64,000 nt of DNA, from the NCBI RefSeq assembly GCF_001700435.1, contig NZ_LYPC01000011.1, positions 62,001 through 126,000 on the forward strand, read 5' to 3'. The position numbers and the translations under genes are program-made. The stretch is from Paenibacillus pectinilyticus. Its GTDB lineage: Bacteria; Bacillota; Bacilli; Paenibacillales; NBRC-103111. Shown piece after piece: positions 8,785 through 18,352 of the stretch (position 1 is the stretch's first letter; every line of letters begins with the position of its first letter). The notes beneath the pieces were generated by a model. The model saw only the letters and a program-made list of their open reading frames with translations. It was not told the origin of the DNA and ran no database searches.

Positions 8785-9915
8785 TCAATAATCAAAAGTT
8801 ATATTCCGTCTACGTCGACGCAGGAAGGTTCTGATACGTCTGTACATATAAAATCCAAGCAGAGACATCTCAAGTCCCCAAATCATATAGGTCGATGTAT
8901 TACTAACTTCAATTTGCAAATAGTTAAAATCCGCAAACTGCTTTCTCACGAATTGGTCCGCGACCATCTGCGCCACATGATTCACAATCGGCACGAAATC
9001 CTGGCCAGCCCCCTGCTCCATCAGGTAATCCTGAACCTCAAGCTTGAGTATATCCACTTCACTCCAAGAGAAAGCGTGTACCCAGTTCATAGAGCCGTCC
9101 GATGCTGGGCTAAAGCTGACAATGAAATCATTCTTGTTGCCGTTCTTCCATTTATCCTGAAGAGCGTAGCCATATTCTTGCGGCAGATCCGTCCCCATAT
9201 TCACAAAAATCAGATTAACCTGCTTCCACGACATCGTCTTTCCCGGATGATCTGGATCAGGCACTGTCTGGTTCAGTTCGGTATTCCTGGCGGCCAACGC
9301 GTCCAAGGCTTTCGACTTGTTCGGCACATCGCCTACAATTCGATCGACATGGAGCACCTCCGAGACGTAGCTTGGATAGGACGGCAGATCTGGAAAATCT
9401 TTCAGATCAATGTCACTATGTCTAAAAAGGCTGTACGAACTTCTCACCTTATTCACATACCGATGTACGGAGGCTGAAGGCGTCCCCAGCGGATAATACC
9501 GGGCCAACTCTGCAGTCGTATTAGGGGACCGATCCGTAAACGATGTCCTTCCGTTTATGGACTCGTCCACCTCAAACCATCCTTTGTCCGACGTTTCAAT
9601 CTTGTTTGTCGCATCGTGGTGCTCATAGTGCCCGGGCCTTTTGGTGCAGCTCTTGCGACCATTGCTGTCTGTGGAACAATCTTCGCTGCCCGGGATCCAC
9701 TCATCCCACTCTTCTTTGTGCTCTACGTTAGTAACAGCCCCGGACCATACCTCCGTATCGAACGTTCGCAGATAAAAATCACTGGCTATTACACTTGCGA
9801 ATAGGATGGCGGCCAGCAGCTAAGTCAAGACAAACCGCCACCATTTGCGGCCCGTCACAAGTTCCGTGGCAAAACCAACAAGCAGAACGAGAAATAACGC
9901 TGTCCAATACGCCAT
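8785..9915 (-). pseudogene. Membrane-anchored protein gene interrupted by an in-frame amber codon
   Basis: One continuous frame runs from an ATG at 9913-9915 to the TGA at 8785 (377 codons), broken only by TAG at 9820-9822, codon 32. Before the stop is one membrane segment (AYWTALFLVLLVGFATELV); after it come a second segment (LLAAILFASVIASDF), a long exported region with an SNGRKSC motif, and a third segment near the C-terminus followed by arginines. No good restart site is seen after the TAG; the first GTG, at 9570, would lose both N-terminal helices. It starts 3 bp after a LemA-like gene. LemA genes often neighbour TPM-domain membrane proteins and the region around LIFVNMGTDLPQEYGYALQ could be such a domain, but the match is weak. 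Confidence 0.75.
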
Positions 9916-9918
9916 TTG

Positions 9919-10473
9919 CTACCTCAGCTTCACTTCGTTATCTTTGCCTGTTTGATACGCATCGCTCGTTCGGTCCGAAGTAATAATAAATTTCTCCGCG
10001 TCCATCGTTTCGAAATGGAAAATCGCGTTCATCAGGACATGCTTCCGAATATGGGTGTTATACTCACGGACTAGATCGGCAATTTTCTTTTGATTGCGGT
10101 CAAACTCCGTTCGCGCCGAAGAGACTTCATTTTGCAGCTTCGTATACAAAGAACTACTCATTTGCGGGTTCTGCTCTTGTATCATTTGAAAAAGAGCTTG
10201 TGTATTCGTATAACGGCCTCCAATGAGGTCGGTATATACTTTTTTGATATCATCAGCCTGCATGTCGGTAACTTGCGCCATTTCTTTGAAACGTTTCCAC
10301 ATGTTATCGTAGTTGGACTTATTCGCGACGTGCTGCGACTTAATTTGCTCATCCAATGAAATCGCCGTCCCCCGTTGCCCCCATACTACTGCTGCTGTGA
10401 TGATGGCAATTAACACCAGTATGCCAATAAAACCAAGACAACCCACCACGAGAATCCCACTCTTGTTCCTCAT
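9919..10473 (-). CDS. LemA-like membrane-anchored coiled-coil protein
   Basis: 184-residue protein with a single N-terminal membrane helix (GILVVGCLGFIGILVLIAII), then a helical extracytoplasmic domain. SLDEQIKSQHVANKSNYDNM and ARTEFDRNQKKIADLVREYN recall the LemA-family pattern in which a helix near SLDEE is followed by an AR-x-x-(F/Y)N region. Function of LemA proteins is not established. It forms an operon with the amber-interrupted membrane-protein gene 3 bp downstream. Assignment to LemA is moderate because the central part is divergent. Confidence 0.7.
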   Translation of the reverse strand: MRNKSGILVVGCLGFIGILVLIAIITAAVVWGQRGTAISLDEQIKSQHVANKSNYDNMWKRFKEMAQVTDMQADDIKKVYTDLIGGRYTNTQALFQMIQEQNPQMSSSLYTKLQNEVSSARTEFDRNQKKIADLVREYNTHIRKHVLMNAIFHFETMDAEKFIITSDRTSDAYQTGKDNEVKLR

Positions 10474-10613
10474 CCATAAACCCCTCTGCTTCTTATTCCA
10501 TCTGATTCTCTTATTCTAGCATATTGGGGTGACAGATTAGGTCAAGATTTTACAAAATTTGTGGGTCGCGGGGGTGATTTTGGAATGGAAGTCCCTTCTA
10601 TACGCTCTATGGA

Positions 10614-11087
10614 TTACCAAACAGGTCTTACTGTCGTTGGTAATTTACCTTCATTTGCTTCAATAACTAATTTTGTTAAATCTTCCTTGAGCATTTGCAG
10701 TCGTTCGGCACCTATATTTTTAATCCAACGTTCCTCAATTTCATGTAGTATCTTCTCTTTTGCTCTCACTGCCAGCCAACCTCGTTCGGTCAAAATAATC
10801 ATTTTCCCTCTTTTATCAGTGGGATGATTATCTCGCATTACATAGCCACTTTTTTCAAGATAATCTACCATTTTACTCACAGCTTGCTTTGTAATTCCTA
10901 AAAACTCGGCTAGTTCTATACCTGTTGCTCCGTTGAGGGTGATGCATTTTAACATATAACCGTGTACGGGTCTAATATCTCCAAATCCCAATTCACTCAA
11001 TCTTTCATGTAGTTCATTAATAGATGAACTAAAGGATAATGACAAAAGTGATGTAAGATTCAATTCACTTACTACTTCATGAGTCAT
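10614..11087 (-). CDS. MarR-family transcriptional regulator
   Basis: 157-residue winged-helix regulator. The recognition region reads GIELAEFLGITKQAVSKMVDYLEKSGYV near residues 58-85 and the wing contains HPTDKRGKMIILTERG, both typical of MarR. It is divergent from the DUF3238-like gene at 11208 and two matching palindromes lie between them (11108-11124 and 11155-11175), so it probably represses both itself and that gene. Ligand unknown. Confidence 0.93.
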   Translation of the reverse strand: MTHEVVSELNLTSLLSLSFSSSINELHERLSELGFGDIRPVHGYMLKCITLNGATGIELAEFLGITKQAVSKMVDYLEKSGYVMRDNHPTDKRGKMIILTERGWLAVRAKEKILHEIEERWIKNIGAERLQMLKEDLTKLVIEANEGKLPTTVRPVW

Positions 11088-11107
11088 ACATAAACCCCCT
11101 CAAATAA

Positions 11108-11175
11108 AGTCAATTAAGTTGACTATATTTCGAACACATTGTACTATACAAGAAATAGTCAATCAAGTTGACTAT
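11108..11175. promoter_or_regulatory. Pair of MarR operator palindromes
   Basis: Two inverted repeats share the arms AGTCAA and TTGACT with 5-bp spacers: AGTCAA-ttaag-TTGACT at 11108-11124 and the longer ATAGTCAA-tcaag-TTGACTAT at 11155-11175. They are 31 bp apart, one nearer each of the divergent genes. TATAAT-like sequence overlaps the right-hand site. Confidence 0.8.
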
Positions 11176-11207
11176 AATAGAATAAATCACTTATGGAGGG
11201 GATTCTC

Positions 11208-11792
11208 ATGGCTAACATCGTCAAAATTAGAGCAAGTGTTTTCATCCCAATGTCTTGGACTGAGCCTAGGAAGGATATTAAAACTGGACATATCATTCAA
11301 TTCGAAGGTGATTCACGTGAGTTTACACCAAATGCGGTAAACACAATGCTTTCCAGAATTGAACAAGAAGTCGTTGTAGATTTTGATAAAAAAGAAATTT
11401 TTACATATGCGAATACAGGAATAACAACGGAAAGAATCACACTTCCAGATGGTTCTGTTATTAAAAGATCAGGAAAAGCTAGTACAGATGATATTTTGTG
11501 CCTGGATGTTGGTTGGGGGACGGATGACGTCAAATTTCAAATGAGTGCTAGTGCCAGCAACCCATTAAACGAATACGCGCCTCCCGCTGATTATCTATTA
11601 ACGTTACATGTCACAAAAGATGGTACTGTCGATATCCAAGGTGCGCATGATGGATTCCCTTGTTATGAATTTTATAAACAAGTAAATCTAGGTCCGTTTG
11701 AAGAAATTCATACACATGATTTCAGAGAAACTGGCGATACCGCTGAAGCTCTAGGCGGAGAGATGGAGTATAGTTTCAAAAAGATAGTATAA
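11208..11792 (+). CDS. DUF3238-like protein
   Basis: 194-residue soluble protein that resembles the DUF3238 family, best seen in IRASVFIPMSWTEP near the start and GDSREFTPNAV near residue 30. The function of the family is not known. The ATG at 11208 is chosen because GGAGGGG lies 5 nt upstream; an earlier ATG at 11193 is inside that ribosome binding site. Divergent from the MarR gene and preceded by its operator, so expression is probably induced when the repressor is released. No signal peptide or membrane segment. Confidence 0.8.
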   Translation: MANIVKIRASVFIPMSWTEPRKDIKTGHIIQFEGDSREFTPNAVNTMLSRIEQEVVVDFDKKEIFTYANTGITTERITLPDGSVIKRSGKASTDDILCLDVGWGTDDVKFQMSASASNPLNEYAPPADYLLTLHVTKDGTVDIQGAHDGFPCYEFYKQVNLGPFEEIHTHDFRETGDTAEALGGEMEYSFKKIV

Positions 11793-11816
11793 AATCTTAA
11801 GCACCGAGTTCGTATT

Positions 11817-13046
11817 TCACGTGCGTGTCTCCTCCGACAAGGACTTCATCCGCCGAAGCGATGGGAACATATACATCCATAACCCGGCAACCGCCAAAGT
11901 GCCAATGCCGCCAATTAACGCCGCAGGCGCTGCGCCGACAAAGCCGGCTACAATGCCTGATTCAAACTCACCAAGCTGGTTTGACGTCCCGATAAACAGC
12001 GAGTTCACAGCGTTCACGCGGCCCCTCATCTCATCCGGTGTTTGCAGCTGGACCAACGAAGACCTAATGACAACACTGATCACATCCGAAGCACCGATGA
12101 GGAAAAGTGCAAATAACGACAAGTACACATTGGTCGAGATGGCAAAAAGCATCGTTGCAAGCCCAAACACACCCAGTGCTCCAAACAGCTTAAGGCCGAC
12201 AGATTTTCGCAACGGATAGTAGGCTAGTACAATCGACATCAGCAAGGCCCCAACCGCTGGTGCGGTACGCAGCAAACCTAGTCCCACCGGGCCAGCATGT
12301 AAAATATCCTGTGCAAAAATTGGCAGCAATGCCGTCGCTCCGCCAAGCAGCACTGCGAACAGGTCCAGCGAAATCGTACCTAGAATAATTGGATGACGGT
12401 ATATAAAGGACAATCCCATAAAGACCGAACGCATCGTAATCGGTTCGAATTTTCGTTCGACAGGCTCTGTGCGAATCAAAAACGTCAAAATCGCCCCAGC
12501 AAACAAAGCAATTGCCGCAGTGCTGTAAAGAGAAGTTGCTCCTAGCGAAAAAAGTACCCCGCCCAGCGCCGGACCTAAAATTTGCGTCGTTTGCCCGACG
12601 GACGTACTCCAGGCGATCGCCTGCTGCATAATCGTTTTGGGTACCAGCATCGGGAGCAAGGCCGACGAAGTAGGGCCTTCAAAGGCTCGACATGCACCGA
12701 GCACCGCGGCTGCCACCAAAATCTCCTCACGGCCCAGCCAACCGTGAAGGTTGCCAAATAACAATAAAGCTGCGACAAGTGCTTCAATAACTTGGCAAAT
12801 ATACACAATTTTTCTCCGGTCAAAACGATCGGCGACCTGCCCCACTACGAACGTCAGCAACACCATCGGTAAGAACTGCGCAAGTCCCACAAACCCGAGA
12901 CTGAACGCATCGTGGGTCAAGTCATACATCTGCCACCCAATCGCAACGGACAACATCTGGAAAGAAGTCGATGAGAACATCCGGGAAACCCAGAACTTGT
13001 TAAATGATGGATGACGAAGAACAGAATCTTTTGCTTTAAACAACAC
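11817..13046 (-). CDS. MFS transporter (MFS_3 / enterobactin-exporter-like)
   Basis: Major facilitator of about 409 residues with 12 hydrophobic segments. The motif after helix 2, GQVADRFDRRKIVY, is the family A motif. It belongs to the MFS_3 group, several members of which export siderophores or drugs; the substrate here is unknown. The GTG at 13044-13046 follows AAGGG with 7-nt spacing and gives the usual start (LFKAKDSVLRHPSFNKFW). An ATG at 13115 would add 23 residues, but a TATAAT sits just upstream of it and could be the promoter. Its 3' end is 25 bp from the convergent DUF3238-like gene. Confidence 0.88.
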   Translation of the reverse strand: MLFKAKDSVLRHPSFNKFWVSRMFSSTSFQMLSVAIGWQMYDLTHDAFSLGFVGLAQFLPMVLLTFVVGQVADRFDRRKIVYICQVIEALVAALLLFGNLHGWLGREEILVAAAVLGACRAFEGPTSSALLPMLVPKTIMQQAIAWSTSVGQTTQILGPALGGVLFSLGATSLYSTAAIALFAGAILTFLIRTEPVERKFEPITMRSVFMGLSFIYRHPIILGTISLDLFAVLLGGATALLPIFAQDILHAGPVGLGLLRTAPAVGALLMSIVLAYYPLRKSVGLKLFGALGVFGLATMLFAISTNVYLSLFALFLIGASDVISVVIRSSLVQLQTPDEMRGRVNAVNSLFIGTSNQLGEFESGIVAGFVGAAPAALIGGIGTLAVAGLWMYMFPSLRRMKSLSEETRT

Positions 13047-13221
13047 GGTCACGCCCTTTTCTGAAAATGAAGTTAGATCACGCGGTCGGGCTGTCCCTTC
13101 CCAAGTAGATAACATTCATTATACGACGACCTCTTTGAGAATTGAAACGTTTTACACTGGAGGAATGGAACGTCCTTTCTGAGTCGCTTGCTTACCGATA
13201 TTCATTATATTTTGAACATAA

Positions 13222-13260
13222 AAATACATCGCCAGGACATGGAGCCCTAGCGATGTATTT
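13222..13260 (-). terminator. Terminator after the sulfurtransferase gene
   Basis: Arms AAATACATCGC and GCGATGTATTT with a 17-nt loop, 13 bp after the stop at 13274, followed on the minus strand by TTTTTATG. Confidence 0.8.
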
Positions 13261-13273
13261 ATTATAAGTACTG

Positions 13274-14128
13274 TTATTCCTTCTCCTCACCCGTCGCAAT
13301 CGGGTTATCTTCCCACGAAATCCAGTCGCTCCAGCTTCCGCTATAGAGCTTCACGTTATCGAAGCCCGCTTCGCTGAGGCCCAGCACATTCGGGCACGCC
13401 GTCACGCCCGAGCCGCAATAGACGATGATTTCATCAGCGTCGCGCAGCGCGGCAAAGTGTTGCTCTTGCTCCGCAGCTGGCAACCAAGCGCCGTTCTCGC
13501 CGAGAACGCCTTTCCAGAAGAAGTTGCGCGCACCCGGGATATGGCCGGCCACCGCATCAATCGGCTCTTCCAAGCCGAGGTAGCGGCGCTCCTCGCGCGA
13601 GTCCACAAGCACGGTGCCTGGGCGACCGAGCTTGTCCTTCACTTCGTCCATGCTAGCGAGCATGGACCGGTTCACCTTCGGTGAGAAGGTGCGCGGGAAT
13701 ACCGCTGGCTCTTCGTCCGTTACAGGGTATCCGGCGGATTTCCACGCGGTGTACCCTTGATCCAATACATATACCTCGGAGTGGCCGAGGAATTTCAGCA
13801 TCCACCATAGGCGCGAAGCCATGGCCCCTCCTTGATCGTCGTAAGCTACGACGGTCTTCGTCCCGTCGATACCGAGCTTGCCGACGAGGATGGAGAATCC
13901 GCCGAGATCCGGCAGCGGATGTCGACCGCCATGCGCCATCAGGGCGCCGGACAAATCTTTTTCCAAATCGACATACACCGCTCCCGCGATGTGATCCTGT
14001 TCATACTGCTCGCGGCCGGAATCCGGCTTCCCAAGCGCAAAACGACAATCAGCGATAACGATATTCGCATCCCCCAGCTGCCCTAGCAGCCAAGTTTGAC
14101 TTACGATATTTTCCACGGTTCCTGCCAC
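13274..14128 (-). CDS. Sulfurtransferase (thiosulfate / 3-mercaptopyruvate type)
   Basis: Cytoplasmic enzyme with two rhodanese domains, moving sulfane sulfur from thiosulfate or 3-mercaptopyruvate to an acceptor. The inactive first domain carries GAVYVDLEKDLSG near residue 50; the active C-terminal domain has CGSGVTA with catalytic Cys238. CGSG-T is the loop form seen in mercaptopyruvate sulfurtransferases (CG[S/T]GVTA), so that activity is more likely. About 284 residues is normal. GTG is used at 14128; GTG at 14116 is an alternative with better spacing from AAGG. It lies 22 bp after the acetyltransferase gene. Confidence 0.92.
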   Translation of the reverse strand: MAGTVENIVSQTWLLGQLGDANIVIADCRFALGKPDSGREQYEQDHIAGAVYVDLEKDLSGALMAHGGRHPLPDLGGFSILVGKLGIDGTKTVVAYDDQGGAMASRLWWMLKFLGHSEVYVLDQGYTAWKSAGYPVTDEEPAVFPRTFSPKVNRSMLASMDEVKDKLGRPGTVLVDSREERRYLGLEEPIDAVAGHIPGARNFFWKGVLGENGAWLPAAEQEQHFAALRDADEIIVYCGSGVTACPNVLGLSEAGFDNVKLYSGSWSDWISWEDNPIATGEEKE

Positions 14129-14150
14129 CTTCCCCTACTTACAGTTAATC

Positions 14151-14627
14151 TCAATCTCCCATCCCACTTGTGGGATTAGCGGAGTACGATTGCCAATTAC
14201 TTCGGTCTCCACCCATTTTATCGTAAAAAGCTTGCGCGCGTAAGTTATCTGGAGCCGTTGTCCAGGTTAAATTTGCATAACCGTGTCTAGCCGAATACCC
14301 TTTGCAAGCAGCGAATAGCTTTGCCGCCGCGCCCTGCCCACGTTCAGCTTCAACAACGAATAAATCATTCATGACCGCAATCTTGGAAGCACGCAGCGTG
14401 CTGAATGTGAAGTATAACGTCGCAAAGCCCACTAATGTCCCATCCTCGGTCTCAGCTACGAATTGAATGCCAATCTTCTGTTCGAGCAGTTCATGAATCA
14501 AAGCGTTCAGCTTATCATCCTCAGGTTGTCGGTACTGATAGAAATCCACAATATAAGCGATCATTAAAGTTCTGAGCTGGGGGATATCGGACATTGCGGC
14601 TTCACGAATGGTTACTTGTGTCATCAC
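14151..14627 (-). CDS. GNAT-family N-acetyltransferase
   Basis: 158-residue acetyl-CoA-dependent transferase. The acetyl-CoA loop reads NDLFVVEAERGQGAAAKLF near residue 90, and the C-terminal part LTWTTAPDNLRAQAFYDKMG is the usual GNAT motif B with the product-release tyrosine. AAGGAGG precedes a GTG/ATG pair at 14627 and 14624. Probably the first gene of a two-gene operon with the sulfurtransferase. Substrate cannot be read from the sequence. Confidence 0.9.
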   Translation of the reverse strand: MMTQVTIREAAMSDIPQLRTLMIAYIVDFYQYRQPEDDKLNALIHELLEQKIGIQFVAETEDGTLVGFATLYFTFSTLRASKIAVMNDLFVVEAERGQGAAAKLFAACKGYSARHGYANLTWTTAPDNLRAQAFYDKMGGDRSNWQSYSANPTSGMGD

Positions 14628-14756
14628 GGGTGCCCTCCTTATTCTTCAAATGGTATGGTATACATAATGTGATGGTAGGCTAATCAACTAGCACAAATTA
14701 AAATCATAAGAAATGAGTATACACATCATCTCAACAGCGGCCCGATCGGAATTACA

Positions 14757-14942
14757 ATAAGCATACTCGAAGGTCTTTTCCACACTACAATCGAGGTAAA
14801 TCCTCAAATAGGACCCCGACACATGCTTATTTGACTTATATCTTTACTTTCAGCATGGATATGCCGACAATAAGACAAGTTCGTTTACTTATACAACCAT
14901 TTATAGATGCATAGATAAAATAGGACATTTTAGTTGTCTTAT
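14757..14942. repeat. Four-palindrome intergenic element, type C
   Basis: Four 23-bp imperfect palindromes start at 14757, 14808, 14870 and 14920, spacings 51, 62 and 50 bp. The shared form is ATAAGACA-N7-TGTCTTAT: unit 3 keeps ATAAGACA on the left and CTTAT on the right; unit 4 keeps GGACA and TGTCTTAT. The gaps (28, 39 and 27 bp) are not similar to those of other elements. The element fills most of the 380-bp region between divergent acetyltransferase genes (14151-14627 and 15008-15519). I recognise nothing else in that region. Confidence 0.8.
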
Positions 14943-15007
14943 CCATCGTCTTATCGTCTTACACAATTCACATAACAAATACTGCCTATAGAAAGGTTGC
15001 CCCATAT

Positions 15008-15519
15008 ATGCCTCAACCTATTACCGAACCTTTACCATGGCTTGTGGTTCCTCTAACCGAAGAGGCTTGTCAGGAAATCTGCACATGGCGCTATCCGGCT
15101 CCCTACGATATTTACAACTGGTCGCCCTGGACCCTTATGCTTGAAAATGAATCTGAATTTGCAGATCCGCAAATCAGAAAGAGCAGTACCGCGGAGTCAT
15201 CGATACCAACGGCACGCTCACTGGGTTCGTTCAGTTCTTCCCGATCGTCGGTGTCACCCGACTGGGCCTCGGGCTTCGCCCTGATCTCTGCGGTGGCATC
15301 GGCACACGCTTCGTTCAGCTCCTCGTAGTCGAAGCACAGCGCCGCACCCCCGAGCAGGAGATCGATCTCGAGGTGCTCGTTTGGAACGAGCGCGCCATCC
15401 GCGCCTACCAGCGTGCGGGCTTCACGATTACGGATACCTACGAGAAATGGACGCCCACCGGGATGGCTGACTTCCACTGTATGGTATACACAGGTCTACC
15501 AAACTCTCAGAGGACTTAG
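15008..15519 (+). pseudogene. GNAT acetyltransferase gene with a one-base frameshift
   Basis: The first 53 codons read MPQPITEPLPWLVVPLTEE and on to EFADP in one frame. From about 15169 the protein continues in another frame as NQKEQYRGVIDTNG, through LGLGLRPDLCGGIGTRF (acetyl-CoA loop) and VWNERAIRAYQRAGF, ending at TAG 15517-15519. The total of 512 nt is one short of a multiple of three, so a single base, probably a G after GATCCG, is missing near 15167-15170. Repairing it restores a complete acetyltransferase of about 170 residues. It is either a recent pseudogene or a sequencing error. The stop codon is in the loop of a hairpin, CAGAGGAC-tta-GTCCTCTG. Confidence 0.85.
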
Positions 15520-15602
15520 TCCTCTGCTAAAATCACATACACAGGAGGAATGGCGTGGAAATTTCGAGTCAACGTGCTACACCACGAACCCACGTCTCCA
15601 CA

Positions 15603-15944
15603 CTACTCCCGGTTCGCCGTAATCTCCGCATACGCCTGATCGAACTTTGCAGCGGTCGTAAAATCAAGCTCCGTCAAGCCTCCGGCAGACCACGTGGTCA
15701 GGCGCAGTGTCACCATTTGATAATCGATCGCAATCATAGGATGGTGGTTCACTGCTTCTGATAATAGAGCTATCTTATTCACGAATGAGATTCCCTGCAG
15801 GAAAGCCTTAAATCGATACTTGCGTATGATCCACTTGCTCTCTTCCGCCTCCAGGCTCCATGTCCCCAGCTCGGCAAGCCTTCCAGCAACCTCAGCACGC
15901 TCTAGCTTCACCCTCACCAACACCTTCACTCCCCTACTCGACAT
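15603..15944 (-). CDS. 4a-hydroxytetrahydrobiopterin dehydratase (PCD/DCoH family)
   Basis: 113-residue enzyme of the pterin-4a-carbinolamine dehydratase family, which dehydrates 4a-hydroxytetrahydrobiopterin. The active-site motif is seen as EAVNHHPMI, with the paired histidines, near residue 65; the conserved C-terminal part is VTLRLTTWSAGGLTELDF. Length is typical. The ATG at 15944 lies inside a purine-rich stretch; a GTG at 15923 follows AGGGGAG with better spacing and could be the true start. No phenylalanine hydroxylase gene is nearby, so the biological partner is unknown. Confidence 0.92.
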   Translation of the reverse strand: MSSRGVKVLVRVKLERAEVAGRLAELGTWSLEAEESKWIIRKYRFKAFLQGISFVNKIALLSEAVNHHPMIAIDYQMVTLRLTTWSAGGLTELDFTTAAKFDQAYAEITANRE

Positions 15945-16015
15945 TAGTCCACAACGCCATCTAGGAGGCGCATGCCACTCAGGCTAGTTCAGCAATCTAA
16001 AGCTATCCATGGCAC

Positions 16016-17827
16016 TTACTCGTAATCGTAAACCACTGCGCCTACATCACTTTCTCCCGCGTAGGTACGCAAAAGCTCAAGGAACGGCTTCCCGTAGTTG
16101 CGGTATTTCACCTCTCCGACCCCTTTGATGCGCAGCATGGCGGCTTCCGTCGTCGGACAGCTCTCACTCATCTCACGCAGCGTACTGTCGGCGAAAATAA
16201 TATACGGCGGCACCTTCTCGCGCGCAGCCATTTCACGACGCAGCAAACGAAGCTGCTCGAATAACGTATTGTCCATCGCGGCGGCAGCGCGAACAGGTTG
16301 TTTGCGCACCTTTTGATTCACGGACAGCTTGCCCTGAAGCACCTCAGCGGCAGGCTGCATCAACTGTACAACTGGGTATTGACCCTCGGACAGCCGCAAA
16401 AAACCTTCCGAAATCAATACATTGATTAATTCGGCGATCTCTTTCTCCGGCAGATTGCTCATAATCCCGTGCGTCGGCAGACGATCGAAACGATACTCCA
16501 TGATCTTCTTCGCCTTCGAGCCCTTGAGGACCGATGCGACCATCGAAATCCCGAAACGCTCGTTCATGCGGCGAATGCAGGAGAAAATCTTCTGCGCCTC
16601 GACAGTAATGTCGACGGTGTCGCGATCATCCTTGCAGGAACTGCAGTTCCCGCAGGTATCTTTAATATTTTGCTCATCAAAATAATGTAAAATAGCGTTC
16701 CGCAAACAGCGCGGCGAATAGCAATAATCGATCATCGTTTGGAGCTTCTTGTACTCGTTCGCTTTGCGCTCCGGCGAAAGCTGGTTCTGCTCGATCAAGA
16801 ACTTCTGTGTCATGATATCCTGCGCGCTGAACAGCAAAATACACTCGCTCGGCTCGCCATCGCGTCCTGCACGGCCTGCCTCCTGGTAGTAAGCTTCCAT
16901 GTTTTTCGGCATGTTATAGTGAATGACGTACCGCACGTTGGACTTATCGATCCCCATCCCGAATGCGTTCGTCGCGATCATCACGCGAATATCATCATAG
17001 AGAAACGCCTCCTGCATGTAGGAGCGCTCATCATCCGAAAGCCCAGCATGATACTTACCGGCGGCATAGCCTTTTTTGCGCAGCGTTTCATACAAATCCT
17101 CAACATCCTTACGCGTCGCAGCGTAAATAATGCCGGGCTGATGGGTATGTTCCTTCACATAATTCTGTATGTAATCGCGTTTATTTTCGCCACGAAGAAT
17201 CGTTAGCTCCAAATTGTCGCGCGAGAAGCCGTTGATGAAAATCCCTGCGGTATCCAGCTCCAACAAGCGGGCGATGTCCGCTGTCACTTCAGCCGTAGCC
17301 GTTGCTGTGAACGCCGCCACAATTGGACGATTCGGCAGCTGACGAATGAAAGGCGCAATCGAGACATAGCTCGGTCGGAAATCATGTCCCCACTGCGAGA
17401 CACAGTGCGCCTCATCGATCGCAACCAGCGGCAGATTCAAAGCAGCCATGCGTGCGCGGAAACGCTCCGATTCCAGACGCTCCGGCGCGATATAGAGCAG
17501 CTTATATTTGCCCTGCATCGCCCCTTGCATGCGCTGTTCCACTTCCCTAGCTTCCAGCGTGCTATTGATGAACGTCGCAGGTACACCGAGTGCACCCAAT
17601 GCATCGACCTGATCCTTCATTAAAGAAATTAGAGGGGATATGACTAATGTCACACCCTCCATCAGCATCGCTGGCACTTGGTAACAGATCGATTTCCCGC
17701 CGCCTGTCGGCATAATGCCGAGCGTATCTTTACCTTCGAGAAGATTCGTTATGATATTTTTCTGGCCCTCGCGGAATTCCGGGTACCCATAAACTTGTTG
17801 CAGAACTTTCCTTGCTCCATCCAGCAT
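16016..17827 (-). CDS. recQ: ATP-dependent DNA helicase RecQ
   Basis: 603-residue 3'-5' DNA helicase acting in recombination and fork repair. All RecQ parts are present: Walker A TGGGKS near residue 43, DEAH box with the RecQ aromatic loop [19 protein letters not shown] near residue 135, helicase C domain with [22 protein letters not shown] near 310, zinc-binding cysteines in CYSPRCLR and CGNCSSC near 380-400, winged-helix RQC domain, and a C-terminal HRDC domain ([20 protein letters not shown]). Start ATG at 17827. Next upstream on the same strand is a small unknown protein gene; no terminator was seen after recQ. Confidence 0.96.
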   Translation of the reverse strand: MLDGARKVLQQVYGYPEFREGQKNIITNLLEGKDTLGIMPTGGGKSICYQVPAMLMEGVTLVISPLISLMKDQVDALGALGVPATFINSTLEAREVEQRMQGAMQGKYKLLYIAPERLESERFRARMAALNLPLVAIDEAHCVSQWGHDFRPSYVSIAPFIRQLPNRPIVAAFTATATAEVTADIARLLELDTAGIFINGFSRDNLELTILRGENKRDYIQNYVKEHTHQPGIIYAATRKDVEDLYETLRKKGYAAGKYHAGLSDDERSYMQEAFLYDDIRVMIATNAFGMGIDKSNVRYVIHYNMPKNMEAYYQEAGRAGRDGEPSECILLFSAQDIMTQKFLIEQNQLSPERKANEYKKLQTMIDYCYSPRCLRNAILHYFDEQNIKDTCGNCSSCKDDRDTVDITVEAQKIFSCIRRMNERFGISMVASVLKGSKAKKIMEYRFDRLPTHGIMSNLPEKEIAELINVLISEGFLRLSEGQYPVVQLMQPAAEVLQGKLSVNQKVRKQPVRAAAAMDNTLFEQLRLLRREMAAREKVPPYIIFADSTLREMSESCPTTEAAMLRIKGVGEVKYRNYGKPFLELLRTYAGESDVGAVVYDYE

Positions 17828-17866
17828 CGCTTCTTTACACCTTTCTATATCTCACTTCTGGCTGTT

Positions 17867-18160
17867 TTAGACCAGATAGATGACAGAAACCAACTTCTCA
17901 CCATCGTGCACCTTGAGCACGTGATTGCTCGCATCATGCCGTACAGAACCCGCTCCAACATTCATAACCGGGCTGCTGCCTAATCCATAGAAAATATCGT
18001 CAGCCAGCGTGCGCAGGCATTGTTCCTGATCCTCGGTATCGAGCTCCTGCCAGTCCTCTGCACTCATCTCCAGCAGCTCATAAAATCCATTAACCAACTC
18101 GATCCCACGTACAAAATCGGTGACAATATCCTTATATTCCCGACCAAATTTAATACCCAT
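17867..18160 (-). CDS. Small soluble protein of unknown function
   Basis: 97-residue acidic protein beginning MGIKFGREYKDIVTDF. No family recognised, no membrane segment or signal. The ATG at 18160 follows GGAGGGA with 9-nt spacing; a longer in-frame start upstream lacks a ribosome binding site. It lies 39 bp upstream of recQ on the same strand and may be co-transcribed, and is divergent from the SWIM/SNF2 pair. Confidence 0.75.
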   Translation of the reverse strand: MGIKFGREYKDIVTDFVRGIELVNGFYELLEMSAEDWQELDTEDQEQCLRTLADDIFYGLGSSPVMNVGAGSVRHDASNHVLKVHDGEKLVSVIYLV

Positions 18161-18352
18161 TGCACAGTCTCCCTCCGAAAAGCTTTTCATCTAGCTTCAC
18201 TTTATCATATTCTAGGTGAGAATGCAGGGTTAACCCCTTTTGAACGGATTAAAAATATCCTCTTTGGCATAAACTGTGGAAATGGGCAATTTCGGAAAAA
18301 ATCTGTTACTATGGAAGAAGGAATGTACGGCTCGGAGGGTAGGAAAGCACAT

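Noticed and set aside
13138..13158. Catabolite-repression (cre)-like TTGAAACGTTTTACA
   Set aside because: It does not fit the cre consensus because the central CG is out of register, and it lies before an MFS gene with no link to carbon use.
18020..18352. Upstream extension of the SWIM protein frame
   Set aside because: It overlaps the small minus-strand gene at 17867-18160, has no ribosome binding site and does not resemble the rest of the protein.
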